Positions 10,392 through 19,037 of a DNA stretch of 64,000 nucleotides are shown one piece after another (positions within the stretch are counted from its first letter, which is position 1; the number at the start of each line of letters is the position of its first letter). This DNA comes from Candidatus Omnitrophota bacterium (GTDB lineage Bacteria; Omnitrophota; JACPQZ01), in the NCBI GenBank assembly GCA_016190205.1, contig JACPQZ010000076.1, positions 1 through 64,000 on the forward strand, in the 5' to 3' direction. A program made the translations under genes and the position numbers. The notes beneath the pieces are model-generated. The model searched no databases. It was not told the origin of the DNA and saw only the letters and a list, made by a program, of their open reading frames with translations.

Positions 10392-12526
10392 CGCAGCCTC
10401 TCCGTCATTCGAAATACGGCCAGGGAGTGGCCCGCCAGCTCAAATTGTGAACTGTGCTCTAAAGTCATGGAATCCGCCGCCGGCCTGGCCGTGTTGAGCG
10501 CGCAGTGCCAGGAAGCCTTCCGTGCCGCGGGAGGAAGATGGAACAGAACGGCATCGTTCGCGGAATTAGCGAGTATTAAAAGCTGGTCCTGCCCGGCCAT
10601 AAGCGCCCCGAGACATCTCAACTCCTTGTCAGCCCACTCGGACTCTGTCATCTCCCTGCCCGAAGGCGCGAGCCACGTAATATCCTTTAACCCTGTGCCG
10701 GAGACAGGGACTCCTTCAAAGAAGGATGTCCGGAAGATGACCGCCTCGTCTTTGCGCAGGCGGATGACCCTGGTCACGAATTCGAGAAACTCTTTTTTTG
10801 CTTCATCCAAATCCCAATCCACCCACGTCAGAGGGCTGTCATGACAGTAGGCGTTGTTGTTGCCTTTCTGGGTGCGGCCCAGTTCGTCGCCGTGGGAAAG
10901 GAGCGGAACGCCCTGCGACAAGAGCAATGTGGCCATCAGATTACGCTTTTGCCGCTGTCTCAACGCCCGTACGTGAGGGTCCCGCGACGGACCCTCAACC
11001 CCGCCGTTTGAACTAAAATTCTCGCGATCGCCGTCGGCATTCTTTTCCTGGTTGGCCTCATTGCGCTTCTCGCTGTAACTCACCACGTCCTCCAGGGTAA
11101 ACCCGTCATGCACCGTCACGTAGTTAATACTGGCTTGAGGCGTGCGTCCGTTCCGGCCAAAAAGGTCGCTCGAACCGGCCAGCCGGGTGGCAAACTCTCC
11201 TGCTGAACCCGCATCCCCCCTCCAGAAACGCCTCACCGCGTCGCGGTACCTTCCGTTCCACTCGGACCACCCGTGCGGAAAATGGCCCAGACGGTACCCG
11301 CCTGGTCCGGTATCCCAAGGCTCGGCCATCCACTTGACCCCCGAGAGGGCCGCGTCGTCCCGGATGGAGCCGTAAAATTCAGCAAGCGCATCCTCACCGT
11401 CCAGACCGCGCGCCAGGGCCGGGGCCAGATCAAAACGGAATCCATCCACATGCATCTCCTCAACCCAATAGCGCAAGCTGTCCAGAACGAGCGCGCGCGT
11501 CCGCGGGTGCTTCATATTGAGGGTATTCCCGCATCCGGTGTAATCCACATAGGCGCGGGGATCATCCCCCCTGACCAGGTAGTAGCTTTTGTTGTCGATT
11601 CCGCGCAAAGAGAGGGTGGGTCCCAAGGGTCCTCCCTCCGCCGTGTGGTTATATACCACATCCAAAATAACCTCGATCCCCTCGCGGTGCAGGGCGCGGA
11701 CCATGGTCTTAAACTCCCGCACCGCGTCCCCCGGCCCGCCCTGCAAGCCCCCGGCCGGGGCGGGTTCGGGCCTTGCGGTTGACGAAAACCGAATGTCCGG
11801 AGCAAACCAGCCCAGGGTGTTGTAGCCCCAAAAGTTCGTCAGCCCGACCTCTGCCAAATGCCGGTCCAGGGAGTGCTGATGGACCGGCATAAGCTCAACG
11901 GCCGTAACCCCAAGCTTCTTTAAGTGCCGGATGGCCGGCTCGCTCGCCAGCCCCGCGTACGTCCCCCGCAGCTCCTTACGAACTTCCGGATGGAGCGCAG
12001 TAAATCCCTTGACATGCAGTTCGTAGATAATCGACTTTTGCCACGGAACGAGGGGGGGTCTGTCCTCCTCCCAGTCAAAGGCCGGATCAATTACGAGCCC
12101 CAGGGCCGCACACTTCGCGCTATCGCGCCGGTCAAAGGCAAGATCCAGCCTGGGATCGCCGCTCCGGTACGCGAAGAGCTCATTACCCCAACGCGTGGCG
12201 CGCCCGACACCCCGCGCGTACGGATCAAAAACCACCTTATGCGGGTTGAAACGGTGGCCCTTTCTGGGATCGTAAGGACCATGGACGCGATAGCCATAAA
12301 GCTGTCCCGGCCCCGCCGGGAGAGCGTAACCGTGCCATACCCCCTCATAAGGGCCGAAAAGCTGAAAGCGGTAAGTCTCGGAACGCGCGTCAGGGGAGTT
12401 AAAAAGGCAAAGCTCTACCTTTGTGGCATGGTCCGAAAAAAGCGCATAGTTTACCCCTGATCCGTCCCACGTGGCTCCTAAAGGATAAGGCCTTCCGGGC
12501 CGTATGCGGATCCGACGCTTGAAAAT
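10388..12526 (-). CDS. glgX: Glycogen debranching enzyme; normal start codon missing
   Basis: Hydrolyses alpha-1,6 branches of phosphorylase-limited glucan. The GH13 core shows HVDGFRFDLAPAL (nucleophile), WMAEPWDTG (acid/base) and VTVHDGFTLEDVVSY. The first ATG/GTG/TTG in frame is the GTG at 12235, which would remove the N-terminal CBM48. The frame upstream is open back to a TAA at 12550-12548 and encodes typical GlgX sequence (PGRPYPLGATWDGSGVNYAL, then GPYDPRKGHRFNPHKVVFDP), with no ATG, GTG or TTG in it. I place the start at an ATT at 12526 preceded by AAGGA, giving 712 residues, the usual length. An ATT start, a lost start codon or a sequence error are all possible. It is the first of five packed genes. 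Confidence 0.85.
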   Translation of the reverse strand: MFKRRIRIRPGRPYPLGATWDGSGVNYALFSDHATKVELCLFNSPDARSETYRFQLFGPYEGVWHGYALPAGPGQLYGYRVHGPYDPRKGHRFNPHKVVFDPYARGVGRATRWGNELFAYRSGDPRLDLAFDRRDSAKCAALGLVIDPAFDWEEDRPPLVPWQKSIIYELHVKGFTALHPEVRKELRGTYAGLASEPAIRHLKKLGVTAVELMPVHQHSLDRHLAEVGLTNFWGYNTLGWFAPDIRFSSTARPEPAPAGGLQGGPGDAVREFKTMVRALHREGIEVILDVVYNHTAEGGPLGPTLSLRGIDNKSYYLVRGDDPRAYVDYTGCGNTLNMKHPRTRALVLDSLRYWVEEMHVDGFRFDLAPALARGLDGEDALAEFYGSIRDDAALSGVKWMAEPWDTGPGGYRLGHFPHGWSEWNGRYRDAVRRFWRGDAGSAGEFATRLAGSSDLFGRNGRTPQASINYVTVHDGFTLEDVVSYSEKRNEANQEKNADGDRENFSSNGGVEGPSRDPHVRALRQRQKRNLMATLLLSQGVPLLSHGDELGRTQKGNNNAYCHDSPLTWVDWDLDEAKKEFLEFVTRVIRLRKDEAVIFRTSFFEGVPVSGTGLKDITWLAPSGREMTESEWADKELRCLGALMAGQDQLLILANSANDAVLFHLPPAARKASWHCALNTARPAADSMTLEHSSQFELAGHSLAVFRMTERLR

Positions 12527-12566
12527 AGGAATCCTTGCCGGAGGAAATTAAGTTTGAAGACCGGTT

Positions 12567-12815
12567 TCAAACAAAAGTACGGGTGGTGCTGGCCGATTCT
12601 CTCCTGATTTCCCTCTCGGCCTGCAGCCAATCTTGTTGAGCACTACCCTGCTGCCTGCCCTTCCGTTCCCAAATTGCGTACGCCCGCTCCCGAATTTTTT
12701 GTTCGAGTCTCGGTTCGCGTCTTTGCTGCGGAGCGGCCCCTTGATTCTGCGGAGCGCCCGGAGAGGCTGTCCACTCTCTTTCTCTTCTTGGCCGAGTTGC
12801 GACTTCCCTTTTCAT
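12567..12815 (-). CDS. DUF2934 family protein
   Basis: A short basic protein of 82 residues. The second half, IRERAYAIWERKGRQQGS followed by QDWLQAEREI, is the DUF2934 signature. The first half is Arg/Pro/Gln-rich and probably disordered. The ATG at 12815 is preferred over the in-frame GTG at 12824 because AAGGAGG lies 8 bases before it. DUF2934 genes are often found beside glycogen and trehalose genes, but their biochemical role is unknown to me. The gene precedes glgX by about 40 bases and may share its promoter. Confidence 0.85.
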   Translation of the reverse strand: MKREVATRPRREREWTASPGAPQNQGAAPQQRREPRLEQKIRERAYAIWERKGRQQGSAQQDWLQAEREIRRESASTTRTFV

Positions 12816-12834
12816 TTGACACACCTCCTTTTTT

Positions 12835-12873
12835 AGCTATGAGCTTTCAGCTTTCAGCCGACAGCTGATCGCT
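12835..12873. repeat. Short AGCTTTCAGC word repeat
   Basis: Two tandem AGCTTTC words followed by a partly complementary ACAGCTGATCG. The same word family is expanded at 63017-63091 and, in variant form, at 36109-36175. It lies in the 177-base gap between the divergent DUF2934 and glgP genes, where promoters for both strands must sit. I could not identify a convincing -35/-10 pair for either direction. Confidence 0.5.
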
Positions 12874-12992
12874 CCTTACCTATTAATTGTATTGTGAAAA
12901 CTGATGCTGGCACTTCATTATACCAAAGCCCGTATCTTTTTCTATGATATAGTGCTACAATAACGACTCAACCAACTATGGCATAACGAGTA

Positions 12993-14675
12993 ATGAAACC
13001 TCGAATTGCATATTTTTCAATGGAAATAGGCCTGGATAACACCCTGCCGACCTACGCGGGGGGGCTGGGCATCGTGGCAGGAGATACCATCTATTCGGCC
13101 GCAGACCAGGGGATTTCCATGGCTGCAGTCACCCTGCTTTACCGCAAGGGTCATTTCCGGCAGACCCTGGAGGCGGATGGCACCCAACGCGAAGAACCAG
13201 TGACCTGGCCCATTGAAAATTATCTCAAGGAGTGCGGCCCGCGGGCCCAGGTAGAGATCGCGGGGCGGAAGGTCACCGTGCGGGCCTGGGAATACCAGGT
13301 AAAAGGACACGGCGGATTCGTCGTCCCCGTCTATTTTTTGGATACGGATCTCCCTGAAAATAGCGATGTAGACCGCGGGCTGACCGATGTCCTTTATGGC
13401 GGGGACGAGCGCTACCGGATCTCGCAGGAGGTGATCTTGGGGATCGGAGGCGTGCGCGTCTTGCGCGCGATGGGGTATGACTCCATCGAGCGTTTTCATA
13501 TGAATGAGGGTCACGCGGCGTTTCTCGTGCTGGAACTTTTGCAGGAGCGGCTGCAGGCGACAAACCGCACTCAATTACAGGATGAAGATCTTGAAGCAGT
13601 AAGAAAGTCATGCGTCTTTACGACGCACACCCCCGTAGCTGCAGGCCACGACCAGTTCCCGCTCGCCCTGGCCCACGATGTGCTCTCCAGATGCCCCCTC
13701 CTCGGCAGAGAGGATCTCTGCAGCCATGAAGGCAAATGCAACATGACGTACCTGGCGCTGCGCTTCAGCCGGTACGTGAATGGCGTGGCCAAAAAGCACG
13801 CAGAGGTCACCCGGAATCTTTTCACTGAATACCCCATTGACTCCATCACGAACGGCGTGCACGCGGTCCGCTGGACCTCGGAACCCTTCCAGGCCGTGTA
13901 TGACCGATATATCCCGGGCTGGAGACAGGACCACAGCCTCCTGCGCTATGCGATCCGGCTCCCGAGGAGGGAGCTTATCGATGCTCATGAAAAAGCTAAA
14001 CTCGCCCTATTGGGTTACGTCGAAAAATGCACGGGGTCGGTGCTCAAACCTGACGTCTTGACGCTGGGTTTCGGACGCAGGGCCACCGCGTACAAGCGCA
14101 TGAACCTTTTGTTCCAGGACATGGAGCGTCTGCGTGCGATCGCGAAAGCGGAAACGCCGATTCAGGTTGTCTTCTCGGGTAAGGCCCATCCCATGGATGG
14201 GGAGGGAAAAGCCCTCATCAGGCAGATCCACCAGGCCAAGGCGGAACTCAATGGTGCTATTCCCATCGTGTACCTTCCCGAATACAACATGGAGCTCGGA
14301 AAGCTCCTCACGTCAGGTGTGGACATCTGGCTCAACACGCCCCAGCCCCCGCTGGAGGCCTCGGGCACGAGCGGCATGAAGGCCGCCTTAAACGGAGTTC
14401 CTTCATTGAGTATCCTGGACGGCTGGTGGGTGGAAGGCTGCATCGAGGGCGTTACGGGATGGGCCATCGGTTCGAGCTCCCGAAATTACGAGCCCACCGT
14501 CTCAAACGACTCACGGTCTTTGTATGTGAAGCTGGAGAAGAAGATCTTACCCCTGTTTTACGAGAACAAGGAGCACTTTACCGACATCATGGCGCAATGC
14601 ATCGCACTGAATGGTTCCTTTTTTCACTCACAGCGGATGATCGAACAATATGTGGTCAAGGCGTATTATAAATGA
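12993..14675 (+). CDS. glgP: Alpha-glucan (glycogen) phosphorylase, short type
   Basis: Releases glucose-1-phosphate from alpha-1,4-glucan ends using phosphate and PLP. The 560-residue length and N-terminal IAYFSMEIGLDNTLPTYAGGLG identify the short GT35 group rather than the 800-residue MalP type. Visible motifs are FHMNEGHAAFL near residue 170, ITNGVHAVRW near 285, and EASGTSGMKAALNG with the probable PLP-binding Lys463. It is transcribed divergently from the glucan operon and supplies the degradative branch alongside GlgX and MalQ. Its last four bases overlap the marC start (ATGA). Confidence 0.95.
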   Translation: MKPRIAYFSMEIGLDNTLPTYAGGLGIVAGDTIYSAADQGISMAAVTLLYRKGHFRQTLEADGTQREEPVTWPIENYLKECGPRAQVEIAGRKVTVRAWEYQVKGHGGFVVPVYFLDTDLPENSDVDRGLTDVLYGGDERYRISQEVILGIGGVRVLRAMGYDSIERFHMNEGHAAFLVLELLQERLQATNRTQLQDEDLEAVRKSCVFTTHTPVAAGHDQFPLALAHDVLSRCPLLGREDLCSHEGKCNMTYLALRFSRYVNGVAKKHAEVTRNLFTEYPIDSITNGVHAVRWTSEPFQAVYDRYIPGWRQDHSLLRYAIRLPRRELIDAHEKAKLALLGYVEKCTGSVLKPDVLTLGFGRRATAYKRMNLLFQDMERLRAIAKAETPIQVVFSGKAHPMDGEGKALIRQIHQAKAELNGAIPIVYLPEYNMELGKLLTSGVDIWLNTPQPPLEASGTSGMKAALNGVPSLSILDGWWVEGCIEGVTGWAIGSSSRNYEPTVSNDSRSLYVKLEKKILPLFYENKEHFTDIMAQCIALNGSFFHSQRMIEQYVVKAYYK

Positions 14676-15454
14676 CCGCGTTTAACCTTACGGATTTTGC
14701 GATCCTCTCCTTTACCACCCTATTTGTCATCGTCGACCCCATCGGACTCGTGCCGACCTTCCTGGCCATGACCGCGTCCAACAGCTTGAGCGAAAAGCGG
14801 CACATGGCCTTGGTCGCAACCGCAACCTGCGCCGTGCTGCTCATCGTGTTCACCCTGGCAGGTCAGGCCATCCTCCGTGCCTTAAGTCTCACGCTCTCCG
14901 CATTCGAGCTCGCGGGCGGGATGGTGCTCACCGTGATCGCCCTGGATATGCTCAAGGCCCGCCGCACGCCGATTAAGGAAACGCCCGAGGAAAAAAAAGA
15001 GGGCATCGACAAGGATGATATCGCCATCACACCCCTCGCCGTGCCCATGCTCGCGGGACCCGGCGCCCTGACCACTGTAATTCTATTAAGCAGCAGGGCG
15101 GAAAATTGGATTTATAGTTCCGTGCTCCTCCTCAATATCATACTGGTTTCGGTCTCCGCCTACCTCATCCTGCGCATTTCACTCAGCCGGGCCAACCTCT
15201 TTGGGGTGCTCCCCATGAAAATCGCGACGCGGCTCATGGGCCTATTTCTTTTGGCCATCGCGGCCCAGTTCCTCATGAACGCGCTTGCGTCCCAAATTCA
15301 ATCTTCCTTCTCGCTTTCCTCTTCTTCCTCTTCAATGCCCTCCTCCAACTCTTCCGGCTCATCCTCGCTGGGACTGGGCCTGCCGGGACCAGAGCCGGGA
15401 GAAACAGAATCGTCGCCTGACCCGATCAGCCTTCTCTCTTCCGAGAACATCTAA
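14672..15454 (+). CDS. MarC family inner-membrane protein
   Basis: Six hydrophobic segments across residues 1-210 with VDPIGLVPTFLAMT near the start and PLAVPMLAGPGALTTVILL in the middle, the two conserved re-entrant-like MarC motifs. The family (UPF0056) has no established transport substrate. The C-terminal 50 residues form an unusual Ser/Pro/Gly/Glu-rich tail beginning SSFSLSSSSSSMPSSNSSG, absent from ordinary MarC proteins. The start overlaps the glgP stop, so translation is likely coupled, though no functional link is known. Confidence 0.9.
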   Translation: MTAFNLTDFAILSFTTLFVIVDPIGLVPTFLAMTASNSLSEKRHMALVATATCAVLLIVFTLAGQAILRALSLTLSAFELAGGMVLTVIALDMLKARRTPIKETPEEKKEGIDKDDIAITPLAVPMLAGPGALTTVILLSSRAENWIYSSVLLLNIILVSVSAYLILRISLSRANLFGVLPMKIATRLMGLFLLAIAAQFLMNALASQIQSSFSLSSSSSSMPSSNSSGSSSLGLGLPGPEPGETESSPDPISLLSSENI

Positions 15455-15472
15455 CTCACCCCCTTTCATGAA

Positions 15473-15489
15473 CCGTGCCCCTCGCACGG
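15473..15489. terminator. Possible hairpin between convergent marC and rlmN
   Basis: CCGTGC and GCACGG form a 6-bp stem around a 5-base loop in the 43-base gap between two convergent genes. There is no clear T tract on either side, so termination activity is uncertain. Confidence 0.25.
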
Positions 15490-15497
15490 CGTACGAA

Positions 15498-16562
15498 TTA
15501 TAGGGCCCGCGACTCGGACTTGTCAAGCGGTTTTAAGACGCCGGTCACGAGCTGGCCGCAGGCTGCCTGGATGTCGTCCCCCATGGTCTTCCGCAGGGTG
15601 ACTTGAAGACCCCGCTCCTTAAGATGATCGGCAAAATTCCTGATCTGTGCAGGCAGTGAGGACTCAATCGCCTCGCGCGGGATGGCGTTATAGGGAATGA
15701 GATTGATGCGCACGCGGCCGATGGGAAGCGTAAAGCGGGCCAGGGCCTCCGCCTCTTCTAAAGAATCATTGATCCCCTTGAGCATGACGTATTCGAAGGT
15801 GAGGTGATGGCGGCGGTTTCCGTGCCGCCTGACGTAGCGCCGGGCCCAGTCCTGGATTTTTGGAAGAAAATTTTCGGGGCCTGTGGGAACAAGACGTGCA
15901 TGGGTGCCACGCACCGCGCTGTGGAGGGAAACCGCCATGCGCACACGCGGCCAGCCGGGATCTTTGAGGATGTGCTCAAGAGGCGTTAAGAGCCCCACGG
16001 TGGAGACTGTGATGCGCGTGGGGCCCAAGGGGGTTGAGGTAAGCCAGGTATGAAGGGCCGCCTGGACCTCGTCCATATTCGCGAGGGGCTCCCCCATTCC
16101 CATGAGGACCATGTTGGTGATCCGGCCGAGTCCGCGCCGCTCTTTAAGATAATCCTGCCAGAACCGGTATTGATCCGTAATTTCATCCCGCGTGAGATTA
16201 CGTCGGAATCCCATATGTCCGGTGGCGCAGAAAATGCATGCCATCGCGCATCCCACTTGGGTCGAGACACAAACCGTCCACCCGCTCCTTGCGTTCGCCA
16301 TGAGAACGGTCTCAACAGCCCTGCCGTCGTCCAGCTTCAGCAGTGCCTTGAAGGTGTCATGGCTTGCACTTTCAAAAACCTGCGCGTCCCGGTAGGCTGT
16401 CCAGGGGATCTGCTCCCCAACCTTTGCGCGCATCGCGGCAGGGAGCACCGTGGCCTCGTCCCAGTTATTCCACTTTCCGGCAAATAATCCCTGCTCCACC
16501 TGCCGCCAGCGGTAGGAGGGCGCATCTGGAAAAATGGTTTGAAATAACTCCTGTCTATTCAA
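15498..16562 (-). CDS. rlmN: Dual-specificity RNA methyltransferase RlmN (radical SAM)
   Basis: Methylates C2 of A2503 in 23S rRNA and of A37 in some tRNAs. The 354 residues carry the radical-SAM cluster motif CAMACIFC near residues 105-112, GMGEPLAN, and a late Cys (QAACGQL, about 336) that carries the transient methyl adduct. The open frame begins with a TTG 3 bases after the stop of the transporter gene, with no clear Shine-Dalgarno, so it probably relies on translational coupling. The N-terminal 100 residues are the usual RlmN accessory domain. Confidence 0.94.
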   Translation of the reverse strand: MNRQELFQTIFPDAPSYRWRQVEQGLFAGKWNNWDEATVLPAAMRAKVGEQIPWTAYRDAQVFESASHDTFKALLKLDDGRAVETVLMANARSGWTVCVSTQVGCAMACIFCATGHMGFRRNLTRDEITDQYRFWQDYLKERRGLGRITNMVLMGMGEPLANMDEVQAALHTWLTSTPLGPTRITVSTVGLLTPLEHILKDPGWPRVRMAVSLHSAVRGTHARLVPTGPENFLPKIQDWARRYVRRHGNRRHHLTFEYVMLKGINDSLEEAEALARFTLPIGRVRINLIPYNAIPREAIESSLPAQIRNFADHLKERGLQVTLRKTMGDDIQAACGQLVTGVLKPLDKSESRAL

Positions 16563-16565
16563 AAT

Positions 16566-18161
16566 TTAGTGCCGGGTGCTGTGATGTGGGGAATAGGATC
16601 CGCGGCGGCTGGCGAGGTAAATGAGGGCCACGACGCCGAAAAGGATCCCAAGTATGAGAAAGCGGGCAAACCAAATGTAGGGCTGGTTTTCGGCAGGGAC
16701 CCCTTCCATCGAAAGCACCCGAAGTCCTTCCTGGGAAAACCAGATGAAGAGGAGTACCACCAGAAATGCGGGCGTTACATATTTTACAACCGGGATGAAG
16801 ATGCGCGGCACGGTGAAATGCGCCCCCCTATGGATTTCTTGCCACGCCCTCCGCGAGCCGAATATCCACATGAAAAGGATCACCTCAATAGCCGCAAGCG
16901 ATACAGGCCCCAGCGTCCCGATCCAGAAATCCATCTCGTTTAAGAAACCGTATTTTAAGAAAAGGATGACGGGCTGGGCGAAGAAAAAAAGCGCAAGGCC
17001 CACCACCCACGCCGCCTGGCGGCGGGTAAATTTAAGCTCCTCCTGCAAAAATGCCATAAGGGGCTGAAGGAGGCCCACCGAAGACGTGATACCCGCCAAA
17101 AAAAGCAGCAAAAACCAAAAGGTTCCGAAGGCCTGGCCGAACGGAAGGCGTTGAAACACCATCGGCATGGCGAAAAACCCGAGGTCAAACGACCCGCCCG
17201 AGGCGATCTGGGCCGTTTGCGCAAGGCCAAAGAAGGCTACCGTCGCGGGGATCGCTATCGAACCTCCCAGTCCCACTTCGGCCACTTCGTTCATACAGGC
17301 CGTCGTAAGTCCCCCGGCCACCAAGTCGTCCTTTTTGGAGAGATAGCTCGCGTAAGTTTGAATGGCCCCGAACCCCAGGCTTAACGTAAAAAAGATCTGC
17401 CCCGTTGCCGCGAGCCAGACCTTGACATCTGAAAGCCGCGAGTAGTCCGGGCGCCACATAAAAGCAAACCCCGAAGCGGCATTCTGCTCCGGATGAAGGG
17501 GATCAGGAGCGCCCAATGTGATCACCCGGATGAGAAGGATAATCCCAAATAGATAAATGAGCGGAAGCGCGATATTCGCAAGCCTCTCTATGCCGCGCGA
17601 CACACCTCCCAGCAGAATCCAAATATTGACAGCCAGGGTGACCAGAAAGAAAAAATACGCCGGGGCGATGCTCGGGAAATAGTGATTGGACATCTTGCCC
17701 TGAAAACCGGAGAGAAAAGCACTCATCTCGCCAAACTCGCTGATCCCGAAATAGCTTCCGGACATGGAGAAGAAACTGTAGGCGAGCGTCCAAGACTCGA
17801 TGTAGAGGTAATAAACGGTCACGCAGAAAGGGATAAAGATCCCGAGCGCCCCCAAATATTTGGCGATGGGATTGGCCCACAGCCGGTGGAACATGCCAGG
17901 TGTCGTACTGTGTCCGAACTGGCCCCCGTAACGCCCCATCGCCCATTCCACCCACATGAGCGGGATCCCCATGAGGATGAGCGCCGTAAAATAAGGAATG
18001 AGAAAGACACCGCCGCCGTTTTGGGCGCATTGCACTGGAAAGCGGAGGAAATTCCCCAGCCCGATGGCATTTCCCGCCATGGCGAGGATGAGTCCCATCC
18101 GGGTGGCCCAGCGTTCCCGCTCCCTGGCTGGGGAGCCCGCCCCGTGTCCTTTGTGGGTCAT
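16566..18161 (-). CDS. Sodium:neurotransmitter symporter (NSS) family transporter
   Basis: A 531-residue inner-membrane protein with about 12 hydrophobic segments. The conserved TM1 motif GNAIGLGNFLRFP near residues 30-45, which coordinates sodium and substrate in LeuT-type carriers, is intact. TM6-like sequence FTLSLGFGAIQTYASYLSKKDD is also present. NSS carriers take up amino acids or related amines with sodium. The substrate here cannot be told from sequence. It lies 42 bases after the metal ABC permease gene and 3 bases before rlmN, so it may be read from the same transcript. Confidence 0.92.
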   Translation of the reverse strand: MTHKGHGAGSPARERERWATRMGLILAMAGNAIGLGNFLRFPVQCAQNGGGVFLIPYFTALILMGIPLMWVEWAMGRYGGQFGHSTTPGMFHRLWANPIAKYLGALGIFIPFCVTVYYLYIESWTLAYSFFSMSGSYFGISEFGEMSAFLSGFQGKMSNHYFPSIAPAYFFFLVTLAVNIWILLGGVSRGIERLANIALPLIYLFGIILLIRVITLGAPDPLHPEQNAASGFAFMWRPDYSRLSDVKVWLAATGQIFFTLSLGFGAIQTYASYLSKKDDLVAGGLTTACMNEVAEVGLGGSIAIPATVAFFGLAQTAQIASGGSFDLGFFAMPMVFQRLPFGQAFGTFWFLLLFLAGITSSVGLLQPLMAFLQEELKFTRRQAAWVVGLALFFFAQPVILFLKYGFLNEMDFWIGTLGPVSLAAIEVILFMWIFGSRRAWQEIHRGAHFTVPRIFIPVVKYVTPAFLVVLLFIWFSQEGLRVLSMEGVPAENQPYIWFARFLILGILFGVVALIYLASRRGSYSPHHSTRH

Positions 18162-18203
18162 ACGGTGAAGTATTTTAACACATTGTCGCGCATCGTGCTT
18201 CGT

Positions 18204-19028
18204 TCAGCGCGGTTCGTGAAGGCAGCTCCGTAGAAAGGCGCACAGGACCAGGCACACGCCAAAGGTGCACACGACCGCGGCGCCTGTGGGAAGATCCCAT
18301 GCGTAAGACGCGGCCATCCCCGCCATGCTGGTTATGATGCCCGTGATCCAGCCCACCGCGAGCCGGCTCCCCACAGAGCGGGCCAGAAGCACCCCGCAGA
18401 CCGCAGGGACGATGAGAAATGAAAAAACGAGGAGCACTCCGGCCATCTCGACCGAGCTCGCCACCACAAACCCAAACGTGGCGTAGAACAAAAAATCCCA
18501 CGCCCGGACTTTGAACCCCCGCGCAAAGGCGGCCTCCGGGTCGCGGGAGATGAGCAATAACTCTCGGCGAGCCATCCAGTGCACTAACCCGATGGCGCTG
18601 TAAAGAGCAAAAGTCTTAGCGATCTCGGGCCAGCCGACGAATAGAAGATGTCCTACCATGAGCGACTTAAGCTCTTCCCCGCCCTCGGGCGCGCGGCTTA
18701 AAGCGAGAATGGCCGCGGCTGCCGCGACTGCGTACACGATTCCGATCAGGGCTTCTTGGGGAACCACAGGCTTTTTAAGGCGTGTGAGCGAAAAAACCGC
18801 GGCCCCCAGCAGCGTAAACACGAGCGCAAAGGTATAGCTCTCCGCAGTATGAAGGCCAAATCCCAGGAGAAATCCCACGGTGGAGCCCAGGGCCGCTACC
18901 TGGGCCAGCGCGAGATCCACAAAGATGACCTCCCGCTCTATCACGTGAAGACCCAAATAGGCGTGTATCCCCGTAAGGATCAAACAGGCCGCGAATGGCT
19001 TTAGCATGACTTCCAGAAACTCGGTCAT
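18204..19028 (-). CDS. Zinc/manganese-type ABC transporter permease
   Basis: A 274-residue inner-membrane protein of the ABC-3 (ZnuB/MntB) family with about eight membrane segments. It includes HVIEREVIFVDLALAQVAALGSTVGFLLG near the N-terminus and the DPEAAFARGFKVRAWDFLFY region expected to contact the ATPase. AGGAG precedes the ATG by 6 bases. The gene follows the binding-protein gene by 9 bases. No gene for the ATPase partner is present in the cluster, so it must be encoded elsewhere or shared. Confidence 0.9.
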   Translation of the reverse strand: MTEFLEVMLKPFAACLILTGIHAYLGLHVIEREVIFVDLALAQVAALGSTVGFLLGFGLHTAESYTFALVFTLLGAAVFSLTRLKKPVVPQEALIGIVYAVAAAAAILALSRAPEGGEELKSLMVGHLLFVGWPEIAKTFALYSAIGLVHWMARRELLLISRDPEAAFARGFKVRAWDFLFYATFGFVVASSVEMAGVLLVFSFLIVPAVCGVLLARSVGSRLAVGWITGIITSMAGMAASYAWDLPTGAAVVCTFGVCLVLCAFLRSCLHEPR

Positions 19029-19037
19029 AACGGTCTC

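Noticed and set aside
12905-12925. TGGCAC as a possible sigma-54 -24 element ahead of glgP
   Set aside because: The -12 position reads TATAC instead of TTGC and lacks the GC pair.
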